Positions 50,280 to 59,286 of a stretch of DNA of 64,000 nt are shown here, in pieces (the first letter of the stretch is position 1; each line of letters starts with the position of its first letter). Source of the DNA: Desulfobaccales bacterium (lineage in GTDB: Bacteria; Desulfobacterota; Desulfobaccia; Desulfobaccales; 0-14-0-80-60-11); contig JBAZPO010000003.1 in NCBI GenBank assembly GCA_041648175.1, forward strand, positions 62,001 to 126,000. The letters run 5' to 3'. The position numbers and the translations under genes are program-made. Below the pieces are notes generated by a model. The model searched no databases. It worked only from the letters and a program-made list of their open reading frames with translations, and was not told the DNA's origin.

Positions 50280-51581
50280 ATGTATTTAAAAGAATATCAG
50301 CGCAAACTCACCACCCCGGAGCAGGCGATGGAGCCCGTCCCTAACGCGGCCACCATCGTCCACGGCATGGCCAGCGGCGAACCCCCGGCGCTGCTCGCGG
50401 CCCTGGCCCAGCGGGTGCGGCAGGGGGGCCTTCGGGACCTCAAGGTCTACTCGCTGCTGCCCATGAAGAACGCCGGCACCACCATTTTATCCCCGGATTT
50501 GGCGGGCCTGATTCAGCCCCATTGTTGGTTCGTCAGCGGCGCGGACCGGGACCAGGTGAGAGCCGGCACTCATGTCTTCGTGCCTAACCAGTTCCATCAA
50601 ATCCCGCGGCTGATCCGGGATTTCATGCACGTAGACGTCACGGTCACTACCGTCTCCCCCATGGATAAAGCCGGGTTTTTCAGCTTCGGGACCGTCAACG
50701 ATTACATCACCACCGCGGCCCTCCATTGCAAGCGGCTCGTCGTGGAGGTCAATCGCCATATGCCCCGGGTCTTTGGAGAATCCCTGCTCCACGTTTCCGA
50801 GGTAGACGCCATCGTGGAATATGACACCCCCCTGGTTGAACTTATTCCTAACCCGCCCAAGCCCGAAGCCGAGATCATCGGGCGCCACATTGCCGAAATG
50901 GTGCCGGACGGCGCCACTATTCAACTGGGCTTGGGGGGCATTCCCAATGCAGTCTGCCATTACCTGGAGGGGCATAAGGATCTGGGAATTCACTCCGAGT
51001 TGATGTGCCCGGGGATGGTCCACCTGATCAAAAAAGGGGTGATCACCGGGCGCAAAAAAAATCTGCATAACCGCAAGCACGTCTTTACCAACGCCATAGG
51101 CGACCGGGAGATGTACGAATTCATGAATGACAACCCCAGCATGGAGAGCTACCCCGTTTCCCACACCAACAACCCCCGAGTCATTGCAGCCAACAACAAC
51201 ATGATATCCATCAACTCAACCATTGAAGTGGATTTATTGGGGCAGTGCAACTCGGAGTATATGGGAGGGTTTGAATTCAGCGGCACCGGGGGCCAGTTGG
51301 ATTACGTACGGGGAGCCTTTGATTCCAAGGGGGGGAAATCCATCATCGCCTTTTATTCCACGGCCCACAACGGCGAGGTCTCCCGGGTGGTGCCTCGCTT
51401 CGCCCCGGGCACGGTGGTCACTACACCCCGCATGGACACCCATTACCTGGTCACCGAATATGGCGCGGTCAACTTGATGGGCAAGTCCACCTGCGAGCGA
51501 GCCCTGGAGATCGTCAAGCTGGCCCATCCCAAATTTAGGGACAGCCTGATGGAGGAAGCCAGGAAGATGTGTTTGGCATAA
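50280..51581 (+). CDS. Acetyl-CoA hydrolase / 4-hydroxybutyrate CoA-transferase family enzyme
   Basis: A 433-residue class I CoA-transferase from the ATG at 50280; a TTG six bases earlier is possible but too close to the ribosome site. The GASGEP-like start VHGMASGEPPALL, the QLGLGGIPNAV glycine loop and the catalytic Glu (about residue 240) in LGIHSELMCPGM are as in 4-hydroxybutyrate or butyryl-CoA:acetate CoA-transferases. GGQLDYVRGAFDSKGGKSII is the C-terminal family block. It moves CoA between acyl groups, which would suit lactate or PHA metabolism. It stands alone upstream of the lactate locus on the other strand. The acyl specificity is open. Confidence 0.82.
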   Translation: MYLKEYQRKLTTPEQAMEPVPNAATIVHGMASGEPPALLAALAQRVRQGGLRDLKVYSLLPMKNAGTTILSPDLAGLIQPHCWFVSGADRDQVRAGTHVFVPNQFHQIPRLIRDFMHVDVTVTTVSPMDKAGFFSFGTVNDYITTAALHCKRLVVEVNRHMPRVFGESLLHVSEVDAIVEYDTPLVELIPNPPKPEAEIIGRHIAEMVPDGATIQLGLGGIPNAVCHYLEGHKDLGIHSELMCPGMVHLIKKGVITGRKKNLHNRKHVFTNAIGDREMYEFMNDNPSMESYPVSHTNNPRVIAANNNMISINSTIEVDLLGQCNSEYMGGFEFSGTGGQLDYVRGAFDSKGGKSIIAFYSTAHNGEVSRVVPRFAPGTVVTTPRMDTHYLVTEYGAVNLMGKSTCERALEIVKLAHPKFRDSLMEEARKMCLA

Positions 51582-51635
51582 GCCGCGGCGCTACGACTTA
51601 CACCAGATGGTTCAGAATAGCCGGCTTTAACCGCT

Positions 51636-52067
51636 TCACTTATAAGGCCACAGGAACAGCCCGGTGGGGTCATCCATCTGGCGCACCAGCGGCGTGGCCG
51701 ACTTATATTCCTGGATGGCAAACTCGCAGGCGAAGGCCAGGGTGCCTTCGGCAAGATGCCCCCCGAGGGCCAAGCCGTCATGGTCGGACAGGGTGACGTG
51801 GGCATGGACCATAGGCTTGCCGTCTTTTAGCGAAATGTTGCCGGTAAGAGACAAAATTTCTAAAGGACGAGCCAAATCCAGGAAGTAATATTTGCGCTCC
51901 GTCTGGTTGTAATAGCCCACCCGAGCTTTAGTGACCGCGCCGATGGCCTGGACTTCTCCCAGGGTGATGCCGTGCTCCCGGGCGCAATTCTCCAAAGCCG
52001 CCAGCAAGTCCTCGCCTTTGGCCAGCCGCCCGATGATCTTGCGGCCAGGGGTTACGGTGATGTTCAT
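51636..52067 (-). CDS. PPC-domain (DUF296) protein
   Basis: The ATG at 52067 with GGAGGAAG before it gives 143 residues; a longer version to 52139 is less likely. The protein is a single PPC/DUF296 domain: the GRLAKGEDLLAALENCAREH start, GEVQAIGAVTKARVGYYN, and the metal-site HAHVTLSDHDGLALGGHL. Bacterial PPC proteins form trimers; plant relatives bear AT-hooks, which are missing here. The function is not known. It lies between the CoA-transferase and the lactate permease, separated from the latter by a bidirectional terminator. Confidence 0.8.
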   Translation of the reverse strand: MNITVTPGRKIIGRLAKGEDLLAALENCAREHGITLGEVQAIGAVTKARVGYYNQTERKYYFLDLARPLEILSLTGNISLKDGKPMVHAHVTLSDHDGLALGGHLAEGTLAFACEFAIQEYKSATPLVRQMDDPTGLFLWPYK

Positions 52068-52211
52068 GGTGCTTCCTCCTTGAGTTAAGGACATGCCTTT
52101 AAGGACACCACGTGGATAATCGTCTGATCCTCTCCGCAAAAGCCAGACCTGGCGCAGCAGCCTTCCTTACATAATAAGAGGCTGAAGCTTTGGGGTAAAT
52201 AGCCCCTAAAA

Positions 52212-52234
52212 AATGGCGGGGTAACCCCGCCATT
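52212..52234. terminator. Bidirectional terminator after the lactate permease gene
   Basis: AATGGCGGGG and CCCCGCCATT are a perfect 10-bp stem with a TAA loop, flanked by A-runs on the left and T-runs on the right. It ends the minus-strand lactate locus. Confidence 0.85.
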
Positions 52235-52253
52235 TTTTCAGTCTTAAGGTTAC

Positions 52254-53879
52254 TTACGGCAGCATGAACTTGAACCAGTAGGCCTGGAGCAGGGTGATGA
52301 CGGAGATGACCAGGACCATGGCGATGCTGTGCTTCAAGGTAAACCGAAAGATGGTGCCTTCCTCCCCCACCAGGCCCGTAGCGGCGGTAGCCACGGAGAT
52401 GCTCTGGGGCGAAATCATCTTGCCGGTCACGCCCCCGCTGGAGTTGGCTGCCACCATGAGATTGGGGTCCACCCCGATTTGTTGCGCCGTGGTCTTTTGC
52501 AGGGAGCCGAACAGGGCGTTGGAGGAGGTGTCGGAGCCGGTGAGAAACACCCCCAACCAGCCCAGGATCGGCGAGAAGAGGGGGAACAACACCCCGGTGG
52601 CAGTGAAGGCCAGGCCCAGGGTTGAACTCATGGCGGAGTAGTTCATGATATAGGCCAACCCGAGGATCATGGAAATGGTCAAGATGGCCCACTTCAAGGT
52701 TTTGATGGTCCGGCCCAGGCAGGCAAAGGCCTTGCCGAATCCGTAGTTGGGAAGGACCAGGATCGACAGCAGTCCGGCGATAAAGATGGCGGTGCCCGCC
52801 GCAGTGCCGATATTCACATTGAAGACCGCGGGGTAGGGCACATCCTTGGCCACGATGGGCGCGGTCTTGATCACCAGCTTGTGCAGCAGTGGCCAGTCGA
52901 ACGTAGTGCCGAAAGGCTTCAGGAAAACCTTGATCGAATCCAATCCCCACAGGAACACCATAATAGCCAGGATACCGTAAGGCACCCAGGCACGGATCAC
53001 TTCACCCGTGGAAAAGCGACAGGTTATCTGTTCCGTGGGGGCCACCCCGGAGAACCGCCAGATGGTGGGCGGCTTCCAAAACCGGAGGAAGAGACCCAAG
53101 CCGGCGATGGTGACGATGGCCGAGATAATGTCAGGCAGATAAGGGCCGACGAAATTGGAGACCACGAATTGAGAAACCGCGAAGCACAAACCGGTGACGA
53201 TAATGGCCGGCAAAACCTCCATGGCGGATTTCCACCCGCTCATGGTCACCACCAGCCACAGGGGCACGATCACGGATAAAAGGGGCAACTGACGCCCGAC
53301 GATCTTGCTGATATGCATCATGTCAAGGCCGGTAACCCCCGCGGCCACCACGATGGGGATGCCGATGGCGCCGAAGGCCACCGGTGCGGTGTTGGCGATC
53401 AGGCAGACACCGGCAGCGTACACAGGTTGAAATCCAAGACCCACCAGCATGGCCGCGGTGATGGCCACCGGGGTGCCGAAACCCGCGGTTCCTTCGATGA
53501 AGGAGCCGAACGCGAAGGCGATGAACAAGGCCTGCAAACGACGGTCATCGGTGATGCAGGCCAGGGAATTTTTGATGATCTCAAACTCCCCGGACTCCAC
53601 CGACATGTTGTACACCCAGATGGCCGTAATGACGATCCAGACGATGGGGAAAAGGCCGAACAACATACCGTTAAGGGTGGCCATGACTGCGAGTTGCACG
53701 GGCATGCCCCAGATAATGATGGCCAGCAAGATGGCCGCCGAAGTGCCGAAAAAGGCGGCATGGTGTCCTTTGGACCGCCTGATCCCCAGCATGTAAAGGA
53801 GAATGAAGAGAGGGATGGCGGCCACCAACGCCGAGATGCCCAGGTTACCCAGGGGGTTGTAATTTTGCAGCCAGGTCAT
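52254..53879 (-). CDS. lldP: L-lactate permease
   Basis: A 541-residue membrane protein of the LctP/LldP family, a proton-coupled lactate (and glycolate) importer of the inner membrane. About 13 helices are seen. Family marks are the N-terminal LGNLGISALVAAIPLFILLY, AFAFGSFIEGTAGFGTPVAI (the central signature), VAAGVTGLDMMHISKIVGRQ and WLGVFLTGSDTSSNALFGSL near the C-terminus. It is the last gene of the minus-strand lactate locus, 82 bases behind the LutB-LutA fusion, and closed by a strong terminator. Regulation through the FadR-type regulator upstream of lutC is likely. Confidence 0.92.
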   Translation of the reverse strand: MTWLQNYNPLGNLGISALVAAIPLFILLYMLGIRRSKGHHAAFFGTSAAILLAIIIWGMPVQLAVMATLNGMLFGLFPIVWIVITAIWVYNMSVESGEFEIIKNSLACITDDRRLQALFIAFAFGSFIEGTAGFGTPVAITAAMLVGLGFQPVYAAGVCLIANTAPVAFGAIGIPIVVAAGVTGLDMMHISKIVGRQLPLLSVIVPLWLVVTMSGWKSAMEVLPAIIVTGLCFAVSQFVVSNFVGPYLPDIISAIVTIAGLGLFLRFWKPPTIWRFSGVAPTEQITCRFSTGEVIRAWVPYGILAIMVFLWGLDSIKVFLKPFGTTFDWPLLHKLVIKTAPIVAKDVPYPAVFNVNIGTAAGTAIFIAGLLSILVLPNYGFGKAFACLGRTIKTLKWAILTISMILGLAYIMNYSAMSSTLGLAFTATGVLFPLFSPILGWLGVFLTGSDTSSNALFGSLQKTTAQQIGVDPNLMVAANSSGGVTGKMISPQSISVATAATGLVGEEGTIFRFTLKHSIAMVLVISVITLLQAYWFKFMLP

Positions 53880-53961
53880 TAGGTTACCCTCCGATAGAGA
53901 AATGCTTTAAATAATATTAAAAGATGAACCCGGCTCGGGGCCGGCTCTCATCCCACCTTCC

Positions 53962-56127
53962 TCAATCCTGCGCAGCCTCTTGGGCCTCCGCGACGACTTC
54001 GGCGATGTGCTTGACCTTGACCGGGCTTTTGCGCTTGTCCATGCCACCCTTGAGTTGCAGCACGCAGCCGGGGCAGTCGGTGACCAATAAATCCGCACCG
54101 GTTTCCTCCACCGCGTCCAGTTTCTTCTTGAGCAACTCGGCGGAGAGCTCCGGGAAATCCATGGAAAAGGTCCCACCCATGCCGCAGCAGGTGTCTTCGT
54201 CCCTGGCAGGCAGGTATTCCAGGCCGGCGATGGCCAGCAAATCCCGGGGCTCCTGCACCACGCCCATCCCCCGGCAGAGGTGGCAGGGGGAGTGGTAGGC
54301 CACTTTCTTTTTGCCGCCCCTGAAGCGCTTAGGCGTAACTTTGAGGACCTGGGTCAGAAACGAGCTGAAGTCGATGAGCTTGCTCACAAGCTGGTCGGCT
54401 TTTACGGCCGCAGGCGTACCGGCCAGCAGCTTGGGGTAGGCTTCTTTGATGTGGGAGCCGCAGGAGGCGCATAGGGTCAGGATGTAATCGTAATCCGCCG
54501 GGTCCAAGGCCGCGAGGTTCTGGAGAGCCACTTCCTTGGCCACGTCTTTTTCCGCCATCATCTTGGCGGGCAAGCCGCAGCAGGTCTGCTCCATGGGATA
54601 CTCAACCTGCACCCCCTGGTCCTTCAAGGCCTTGAGCAGGGCAATCCCCTGTTCGGGGTAAACAAAGTCCACCAGACAGCCGCCAAACAGGGCCACCCGG
54701 TAACGGGGGTTGTCCACCTTCTGATAAAGCTTAGGCCACAGGTCCCGGAAGGGGGTGCGGGCGATGACCGGCAGGCTTCGGAAGTCGTGCTCTTTGCCGA
54801 AAAAGAAGGGCAGGTGCCGGATGAACCCATCCCCCCGGGCCAGGGGCTTCTGGGCCAGAGAGGCCCGGCGCAGGATAAAATGGAAGAGTTTGCGATCCTT
54901 CAGGACCCGGCGCAGCAGTTTATTTTTCAGAGGCAGCTTCTCTTCGCCTTGCAAAACCTGGCAATAGGTTTCCTTGATAAGATGGGGAAGATCGATGCCC
55001 GCAGGGCATATCGCTTTACAGGCCTGGCAGTTGAGACAGTTCTGTACGATGGCCCGGTCGTTTTTGCGGCCATGGTAAAAATAGGTGAGGATCAGGCCGA
55101 TGGCGCCGATATAGACGTGGCCGTAGTTGTGGCCACCCACCAGGCTGTAAATCGGGCAGACGTTGGCGCAGGAGCCGCAGCGCACGCATCGCAGGGCCTG
55201 GGAAAAAATGGGGTCCCGGGAGATGGCCAGGCGGCCGTTGTCCAGAAAGACGACGTGCATCTCCTTCTGGCCGCCGGTCGCGGTCCGGCACTCGTTGGCC
55301 CCGGTGATCCAGGAGACGTAAGACGTGATAATCTGGCCGGTAGCCCGAGGCGGCAAGATCTTGAGAATCCGCAGGGCGGAATGCAGATCTGGCACCAGCT
55401 TGTCCACCCCCACCAGGGCCACGTGGACCCGGGGCAGGGTGGTGGTCAGGCGAGCGTTGCCTTCGTTGCTGATGATGCCCAAGCTGCCGGTCGCGGCGAT
55501 GGCGAAATTGGCCCCGGAAATCCCCATATCCGCGGTCAGGAAGGCCTTGCGCAACTCCTTGCGGGCCACCTTCACCAGATTGCCGATGTCGGGTTCCTGA
55601 GGTTCACCCGTAACTTTGCTGAATAAATCCGCCACCTCCTGCCGGGACAGGTGGATGGCCGGCATGACCATGTGGGACGGCCCTTCGTGGCGTAGCTGGA
55701 TGATCCACTCCCCCAGGTCCGTTTCCACCACCTCGTAGCCATCTTTTTCCAGATGGTCGTTCAGAAAGGTCTCTTCTGCGGTCATGGACTTGGATTTGAC
55801 GATCTTCTTGACCTGGTTATCCCGGGCGATGGCGGCGATGATCTCGTTGGCCTCCCTGGCGGTGGCGGCCAGATGGACCTTCACCCCGGCGGCTTCAGCC
55901 TTGGCCTTGAAGGCCTGGTAAAGCTCTTCCAGGTGGGGCAGGGCCTCGTCCTTACCTTTAGCGATCTCCCGGCGCAAGCCCTCCACGTCCACTCCCTGAA
56001 AGATGCGGCCCTGGGCTTCTTTGTAAGCCGAGGCAAAGGTGCCCATGGCGGAGCGCAGAAATTTGTTATCCAGGGCCTTCTTCAGACGCTTTTTGTATTC
56101 CTTAAGGTTTTGGGCCGTGTCGATCAT
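53962..56127 (-). CDS. LutB-LutA fusion: Fe-S lactate-oxidation protein
   Basis: A 721-residue fusion of two proteins that are separate in Bacillus lutABC. Residues of about 1-420 are LutB/LldF-like: a LUD domain (DNQVKKIVKSKSMTAEETFL, EGPSHMVMPAIHLSRQEVAD) and two 4Fe-4S motifs, CVRCGSCANVCPIY and CLNCQACKAICPAG. Residues of about 470-721 are LutA/LldE-like with two CCG domains: GGCLVDFVYPEQG, TCCGLPAKMM, TLCASCGSH, then HSPCHLCRGMG, TCCGMGGTF and VTDCPGCVLQLKGG. Together with LutC they oxidise L-lactate to pyruvate. It overlaps lutC by four bases. Fusions of this type are known among sulfate reducers as far as I recall. Confidence 0.88.
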   Translation of the reverse strand: MIDTAQNLKEYKKRLKKALDNKFLRSAMGTFASAYKEAQGRIFQGVDVEGLRREIAKGKDEALPHLEELYQAFKAKAEAAGVKVHLAATAREANEIIAAIARDNQVKKIVKSKSMTAEETFLNDHLEKDGYEVVETDLGEWIIQLRHEGPSHMVMPAIHLSRQEVADLFSKVTGEPQEPDIGNLVKVARKELRKAFLTADMGISGANFAIAATGSLGIISNEGNARLTTTLPRVHVALVGVDKLVPDLHSALRILKILPPRATGQIITSYVSWITGANECRTATGGQKEMHVVFLDNGRLAISRDPIFSQALRCVRCGSCANVCPIYSLVGGHNYGHVYIGAIGLILTYFYHGRKNDRAIVQNCLNCQACKAICPAGIDLPHLIKETYCQVLQGEEKLPLKNKLLRRVLKDRKLFHFILRRASLAQKPLARGDGFIRHLPFFFGKEHDFRSLPVIARTPFRDLWPKLYQKVDNPRYRVALFGGCLVDFVYPEQGIALLKALKDQGVQVEYPMEQTCCGLPAKMMAEKDVAKEVALQNLAALDPADYDYILTLCASCGSHIKEAYPKLLAGTPAAVKADQLVSKLIDFSSFLTQVLKVTPKRFRGGKKKVAYHSPCHLCRGMGVVQEPRDLLAIAGLEYLPARDEDTCCGMGGTFSMDFPELSAELLKKKLDAVEETGADLLVTDCPGCVLQLKGGMDKRKSPVKVKHIAEVVAEAQEAAQD

Positions 56128-56681
56128 GATTCCTGGTCCTTTAAAATGAGTACGTGTAATTCCTGAGGGCCGTGGACGCCGATGGTGAGGACCCGTTCGA
56201 TGTCGGCGGTGCGGGAGGCCCCGGTTATGAAGGCCACGTAACTGGGGGGGGACGCCATCAAACGGACCAGGTCCGCTTCCAAGGCCTCGGAATCAGGCCT
56301 AAGGCGAGACAAGGGTAAGACCGCAATATGGATTTCCGCCAGCATGGTGGCCAGACGCAGGTCTTCGGAGCCGGAGTCCAACACCAGGGTGCCGGTGGCG
56401 GCGATGCCCCAGTCGGCCAGGGTGAGGGCCGTGTGCAGGTTGGCGGCGTGTTCTCGCAGGTTATCCATAACCAGATTCACTCCGGCCTGGGAGCAAGCTT
56501 TTTCCAGGTCTGCCCGGTCTTGGCCGTCCCAACCGAAGGCCGCCATGGATTTGCCCCCTTGTTTTGTGGTAAGATCCGCGGCATAATCGAAGGCCGCGGT
56601 CACATCGGTGATCTCGGAGATCACTACCTGGACGGCCGCGGCCTTTTCCTTGAAGAGGTTCAGGTCAGTCTGTGGCCCCAT
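56124..56681 (-). CDS. lutC: LutC-like LUD-domain protein
   Basis: A 185-residue single LUD domain, the third part of the lactate utilisation complex. Visible are the N-terminal helices (LNLFKEKAAAVQVVISEITD), the nucleotide-like segment GINLV-type strand (SQAGVNLVMDNLREH), LADWGIAATGTLVLDSGSED and the C-terminal FITGASRTADIERVLTIGVH, GPQELHVLIL, all family marks. It starts the minus-strand lactate operon, overlaps the fusion gene by ATGA, and diverges from the GntR-type regulator across a 203-base region that holds operators. The exact biochemical role of LutC is not settled. Confidence 0.88.
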   Translation of the reverse strand: MGPQTDLNLFKEKAAAVQVVISEITDVTAAFDYAADLTTKQGGKSMAAFGWDGQDRADLEKACSQAGVNLVMDNLREHAANLHTALTLADWGIAATGTLVLDSGSEDLRLATMLAEIHIAVLPLSRLRPDSEALEADLVRLMASPPSYVAFITGASRTADIERVLTIGVHGPQELHVLILKDQES

Positions 56682-56790
56682 AGTTAAGCGCCTCTATTTG
56701 TGGGTGGAAGTTTGGCGGTGGCCGGAGGGGGTCACCTGTTTTATGGTCTTACCAGCATGAAATAAGCGCTAAACTAAGAGGTTTGGTCAT

Positions 56791-56826
56791 TGGTCAGACC
56801 ACTTGACAATATGGTATGAAACCATA
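56791..56826. promoter_or_regulatory. Operator/promoter region between lutC and the regulator
   Basis: TGGTCAGACCA (56791-56801) and TATGGT-ATGAA-ACCATA (56810-56826) are two palindromes of the TGGT/ACCA type bound by LldR/FadR-like regulators. They flank or overlap a plus-strand promoter, TTGACA (56804-56809), so autoregulation is likely. Confidence 0.6.
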
Positions 56827-56884
56827 AAATAGTTGTCAAGGGAAAAAATTGCCGGGGCGCAATTTTTAGGTTCAAAGGAGGAGC

Positions 56885-57643
56885 ATGGCGGCGTTACTTA
56901 AGCCCATCAAGGTGAAGCGGGTTTCGGACCAGGCCTATGAGCAGATCCGGGACCTCATATTTCGGGGTCAACTCAAACCCGGGGAGCAAATCATGCCCGA
57001 ACGGGAACTGGCCCAGGCCCTGGGGGTGAGCCGCCCCACGGTGCGGGAAGCCATCAAGCAGCTCGTCACCATGGGACTCCTGGAACATCGCCAGGGACAA
57101 GGCACTTACGTGCGCTCCATTCAAGATCAGCGGGGACTTAATCCGTTAGCCGCCATGATCGAAGGTCACAGCCCCACCCTGGAGGAACTCCTGGAGGTGA
57201 GGATGGGACTGGAAGGCCAGGCAGTAACTCTGGCGGCCCAGCGGGCCACTCCAGAAGACCTCCAGGTATTGGAGAAGGCTCTGGCCCACATGCTGGAGGA
57301 AAACCGGGCCGGGCGCCTGGGTATCGAAGAAGACGTGTCCTTCCACATGGCCATCGCCTTTGCCACCAAGAATACGGTGCAGGTCCACATCATGAAGACG
57401 TTTTACGACCTGCTGCATTACGGCATCAAAGAGAACCTCTCCTATCTCTATGAGGACCCCGCCAATCTGATTATTATCGGGCAGCAACATACCGAGATCT
57501 TCCAGGGCATTAAGGCTCACGATCCCGAGGCGGCCTACGCCGCCATGAAACGGCATATCACCTTTGTCCTAGACTTCTTCCAGGAACGGCAGAGCCAAAC
57601 CCCCCTGCCGGAAAGCGCCGCATTGGGACGCAAATCGAATTGA
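56885..57643 (+). CDS. GntR/FadR-subfamily regulator of lactate/glycolate genes
   Basis: A 252-residue regulator. The winged helix (residues 8-80) reads RGQLKPGEQIMPERELAQAL, GVSRPTVREAIKQLVTMGLL and HRQGQGTYVRS. The FCD effector domain (from about 95) has the metal-site residues expected in Asp/His form (LEELLEVRMGLEGQAVTLAA, EDVSFHMAIAFATKN, GQQHTEIFQGIKAHD). Position between the lactate operon and glcD/glcF and matching operators at both suggest an LldR- or GlcC-like role, with lactate or glycolate as inducer. A 203-base divergent region separates it from lutC. Confidence 0.88.
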   Translation: MAALLKPIKVKRVSDQAYEQIRDLIFRGQLKPGEQIMPERELAQALGVSRPTVREAIKQLVTMGLLEHRQGQGTYVRSIQDQRGLNPLAAMIEGHSPTLEELLEVRMGLEGQAVTLAAQRATPEDLQVLEKALAHMLEENRAGRLGIEEDVSFHMAIAFATKNTVQVHIMKTFYDLLHYGIKENLSYLYEDPANLIIIGQQHTEIFQGIKAHDPEAAYAAMKRHITFVLDFFQERQSQTPLPESAALGRKSN

Positions 57644-57709
57644 CGCACTGCTTCCCGTACCGCTAGAGATCAGACCACCTGGCCAGAAAATGATTATTCT
57701 CGAATATTA

Positions 57710-57726
57710 AATTGGTCTTACCAATT
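57710..57726 (+). promoter_or_regulatory. FadR/LldR-type operator before glcD
   Basis: AATTGGTCTTACCAATT is a perfect palindrome with 7-bp arms and lies 70 bases before the GlcD start. It shares the TGGT/ACCA core with the sites at 56791-56826. Confidence 0.65.
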
Positions 57727-57796
57727 GACATTGGCGCTGGGAGAGAATATCATTTACACAAGTAATAGCCCTACCCTCCCCCACAAGGAGACCGAT

Positions 57797-59179
57797 ATGG
57801 TCAGTGATAGCCTGGTAAAAGAATTTCAGCGGCTCCTGGGAAAGGACCAGGTCTTTCTCCAGGAAACCGACCGCCTTACCTATGCCTATGACGCCGCGGT
57901 GTTGGAACCCGTCCTGCCGGCCCTGGTGGTCAGGCCCAAGTCCACCGAGCTTTTGGGACAGGTGGTGCAGGTGTGCAACGACAACGGCCTGCCGTTGACC
58001 GTGCGGGGCGCCGGAACGAATCTGAGCGGCGGCACCATCCCCCTCCCCGGGGGCGTGGTGGTGCTCACCAATGCCCTCAACCAGATTCTGGAGATCAACG
58101 CCGAAGACCTCTATGCCGTGGTCCAGCCCGGGGTCATCACCGCCAAGCTGGCCCAGGCCGTGGAAGCCAAGGGCCTGTTTTACCCCCCCGATCCCGGCAG
58201 TATGGCCGTTTCCACCCTGGGCGGCAATGTGGCGGAAAATGCCGGAGGCTTGCGCGGGCTCAAATACGGGGTCACCCTGGATTACATCATGGGCCTCAAT
58301 TTCTTCTCCGCCGCAGGCGACGTGGTGAAGACCGGCTCCCGCACCGTCAAATGCGTCACCGGTTATAATCTCACCGGCCTGTTGGTGGGCTCCGAGGGCA
58401 CCCTGGGGGTCATCTCCGAGATTATCCTCAAGCTCATTCCCCTGCCCCAAGCCCGGAAGGCCATGCTGGCCACCTTCGAGGACGTCGCCCAGGCCTCCGA
58501 GACCGTGGCCGCCATCATCGCCAACCGCATCGTCCCGGCCACCCTGGAATTCCTGGATAACTTCACCATCCGCGCCGTAGAGGATTACAGCCACGCCGGG
58601 CTGCCGGTTGAGGCCGCGGCCCTGTTGCTTATCGAGGTGGACGGCCATCCCGCGGTGGTGGCGGAAGAGGCCGAGAAGGTGGAGGCCATCTGCCGGAGCC
58701 ACGGCGCCACCGCAGTGCACGCCGCCAAAGACGACGCCGAGCGGGACCGGGTCTGGAGCGCCCGGCGCGCGGCGCTTTCGGCCCTGGCCAAGCTAAAACC
58801 CACCGTGGTCTTAGAGGACGCCACCGTGCCGCGCAGCAAAATCCCGGCCATGATTCGGGCCATCGTTGAGATCAGCCAGCGCTTTGACCTGCCCATCGGC
58901 ACCTTCGGCCACGCCGGGGACGGCAATCTCCATCCCACCATCCTGACAGACCGCAGGAACGTCTCCGAGTGGCATCGGGTGGAGGCCGCGGTGGACGCCA
59001 TTTTCGAGGCGGCCCTGGGGTTTGGGGGGACGCTCTCCGGAGAACACGGCATCGGCCTGGCCAAATCCCGGTTCATGGAAAAAGAAGTGGGCCGCGGCAC
59101 CATTCTCTACTCCAAGCGCATCAAGGCGGCCCTGGACCCCAAGAACATCCTCAACCCCGGGAAGAGCATAGGAGAATAA
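57797..59179 (+). CDS. glcD: FAD-linked glycolate / D-lactate dehydrogenase subunit (GlcD-like)
   Basis: The ATG at 57797 behind ACAAGGAG gives 460 residues; an upstream in-frame ATG (57725) lies within the operator. The PCMH-type FAD domain has ALVVRPKSTELLGQVVQVCN, VRGAGTNLSGGTIPLPGGVV, PPDPGSMAVSTLGGNVAENA and GSEGTLGVISEIILKL. The substrate-cap end has GTFGHAGDGNLHPTIL and LSGEHGIGLAKSRFM with the catalytic His. The enzyme passes electrons from glycolate or D-lactate to the Fe-S protein encoded next (GlcF type). The choice between the two substrates cannot be made from sequence. Confidence 0.9.
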   Translation: MVSDSLVKEFQRLLGKDQVFLQETDRLTYAYDAAVLEPVLPALVVRPKSTELLGQVVQVCNDNGLPLTVRGAGTNLSGGTIPLPGGVVVLTNALNQILEINAEDLYAVVQPGVITAKLAQAVEAKGLFYPPDPGSMAVSTLGGNVAENAGGLRGLKYGVTLDYIMGLNFFSAAGDVVKTGSRTVKCVTGYNLTGLLVGSEGTLGVISEIILKLIPLPQARKAMLATFEDVAQASETVAAIIANRIVPATLEFLDNFTIRAVEDYSHAGLPVEAAALLLIEVDGHPAVVAEEAEKVEAICRSHGATAVHAAKDDAERDRVWSARRAALSALAKLKPTVVLEDATVPRSKIPAMIRAIVEISQRFDLPIGTFGHAGDGNLHPTILTDRRNVSEWHRVEAAVDAIFEAALGFGGTLSGEHGIGLAKSRFMEKEVGRGTILYSKRIKAALDPKNILNPGKSIGE

Positions 59180-59184
59180 AAGAA

Positions 59185-59271
59185 GCTGTCAGCTTTCAGC
59201 TATCAGCAGTCAGCTAAAAAAACGAAATTATCCCCATCGCCAAGGATTTTTCCAGCTGACGGCTGATCGCT
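59185..59271. repeat. TCAGCT-type repeat between glcD and glcF
   Basis: The spacer has serial copies of TCAGC with small variations (GCTGTCAGCTTTCAGC, TATCAGCAGTCAGC) and an inverted end (GCTGACGGCTGATCGC). The inverted halves can form a hairpin within the probable operon. Confidence 0.5.
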
Positions 59272-59286
59272 CATGAGGAGAATAAT

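Noticed and set aside
59185..59271. Small RNA gene between glcD and glcF
   Set aside because: The TCAGC series can fold, but no promoter or terminator is associated with it; it is better described as a simple repeat.
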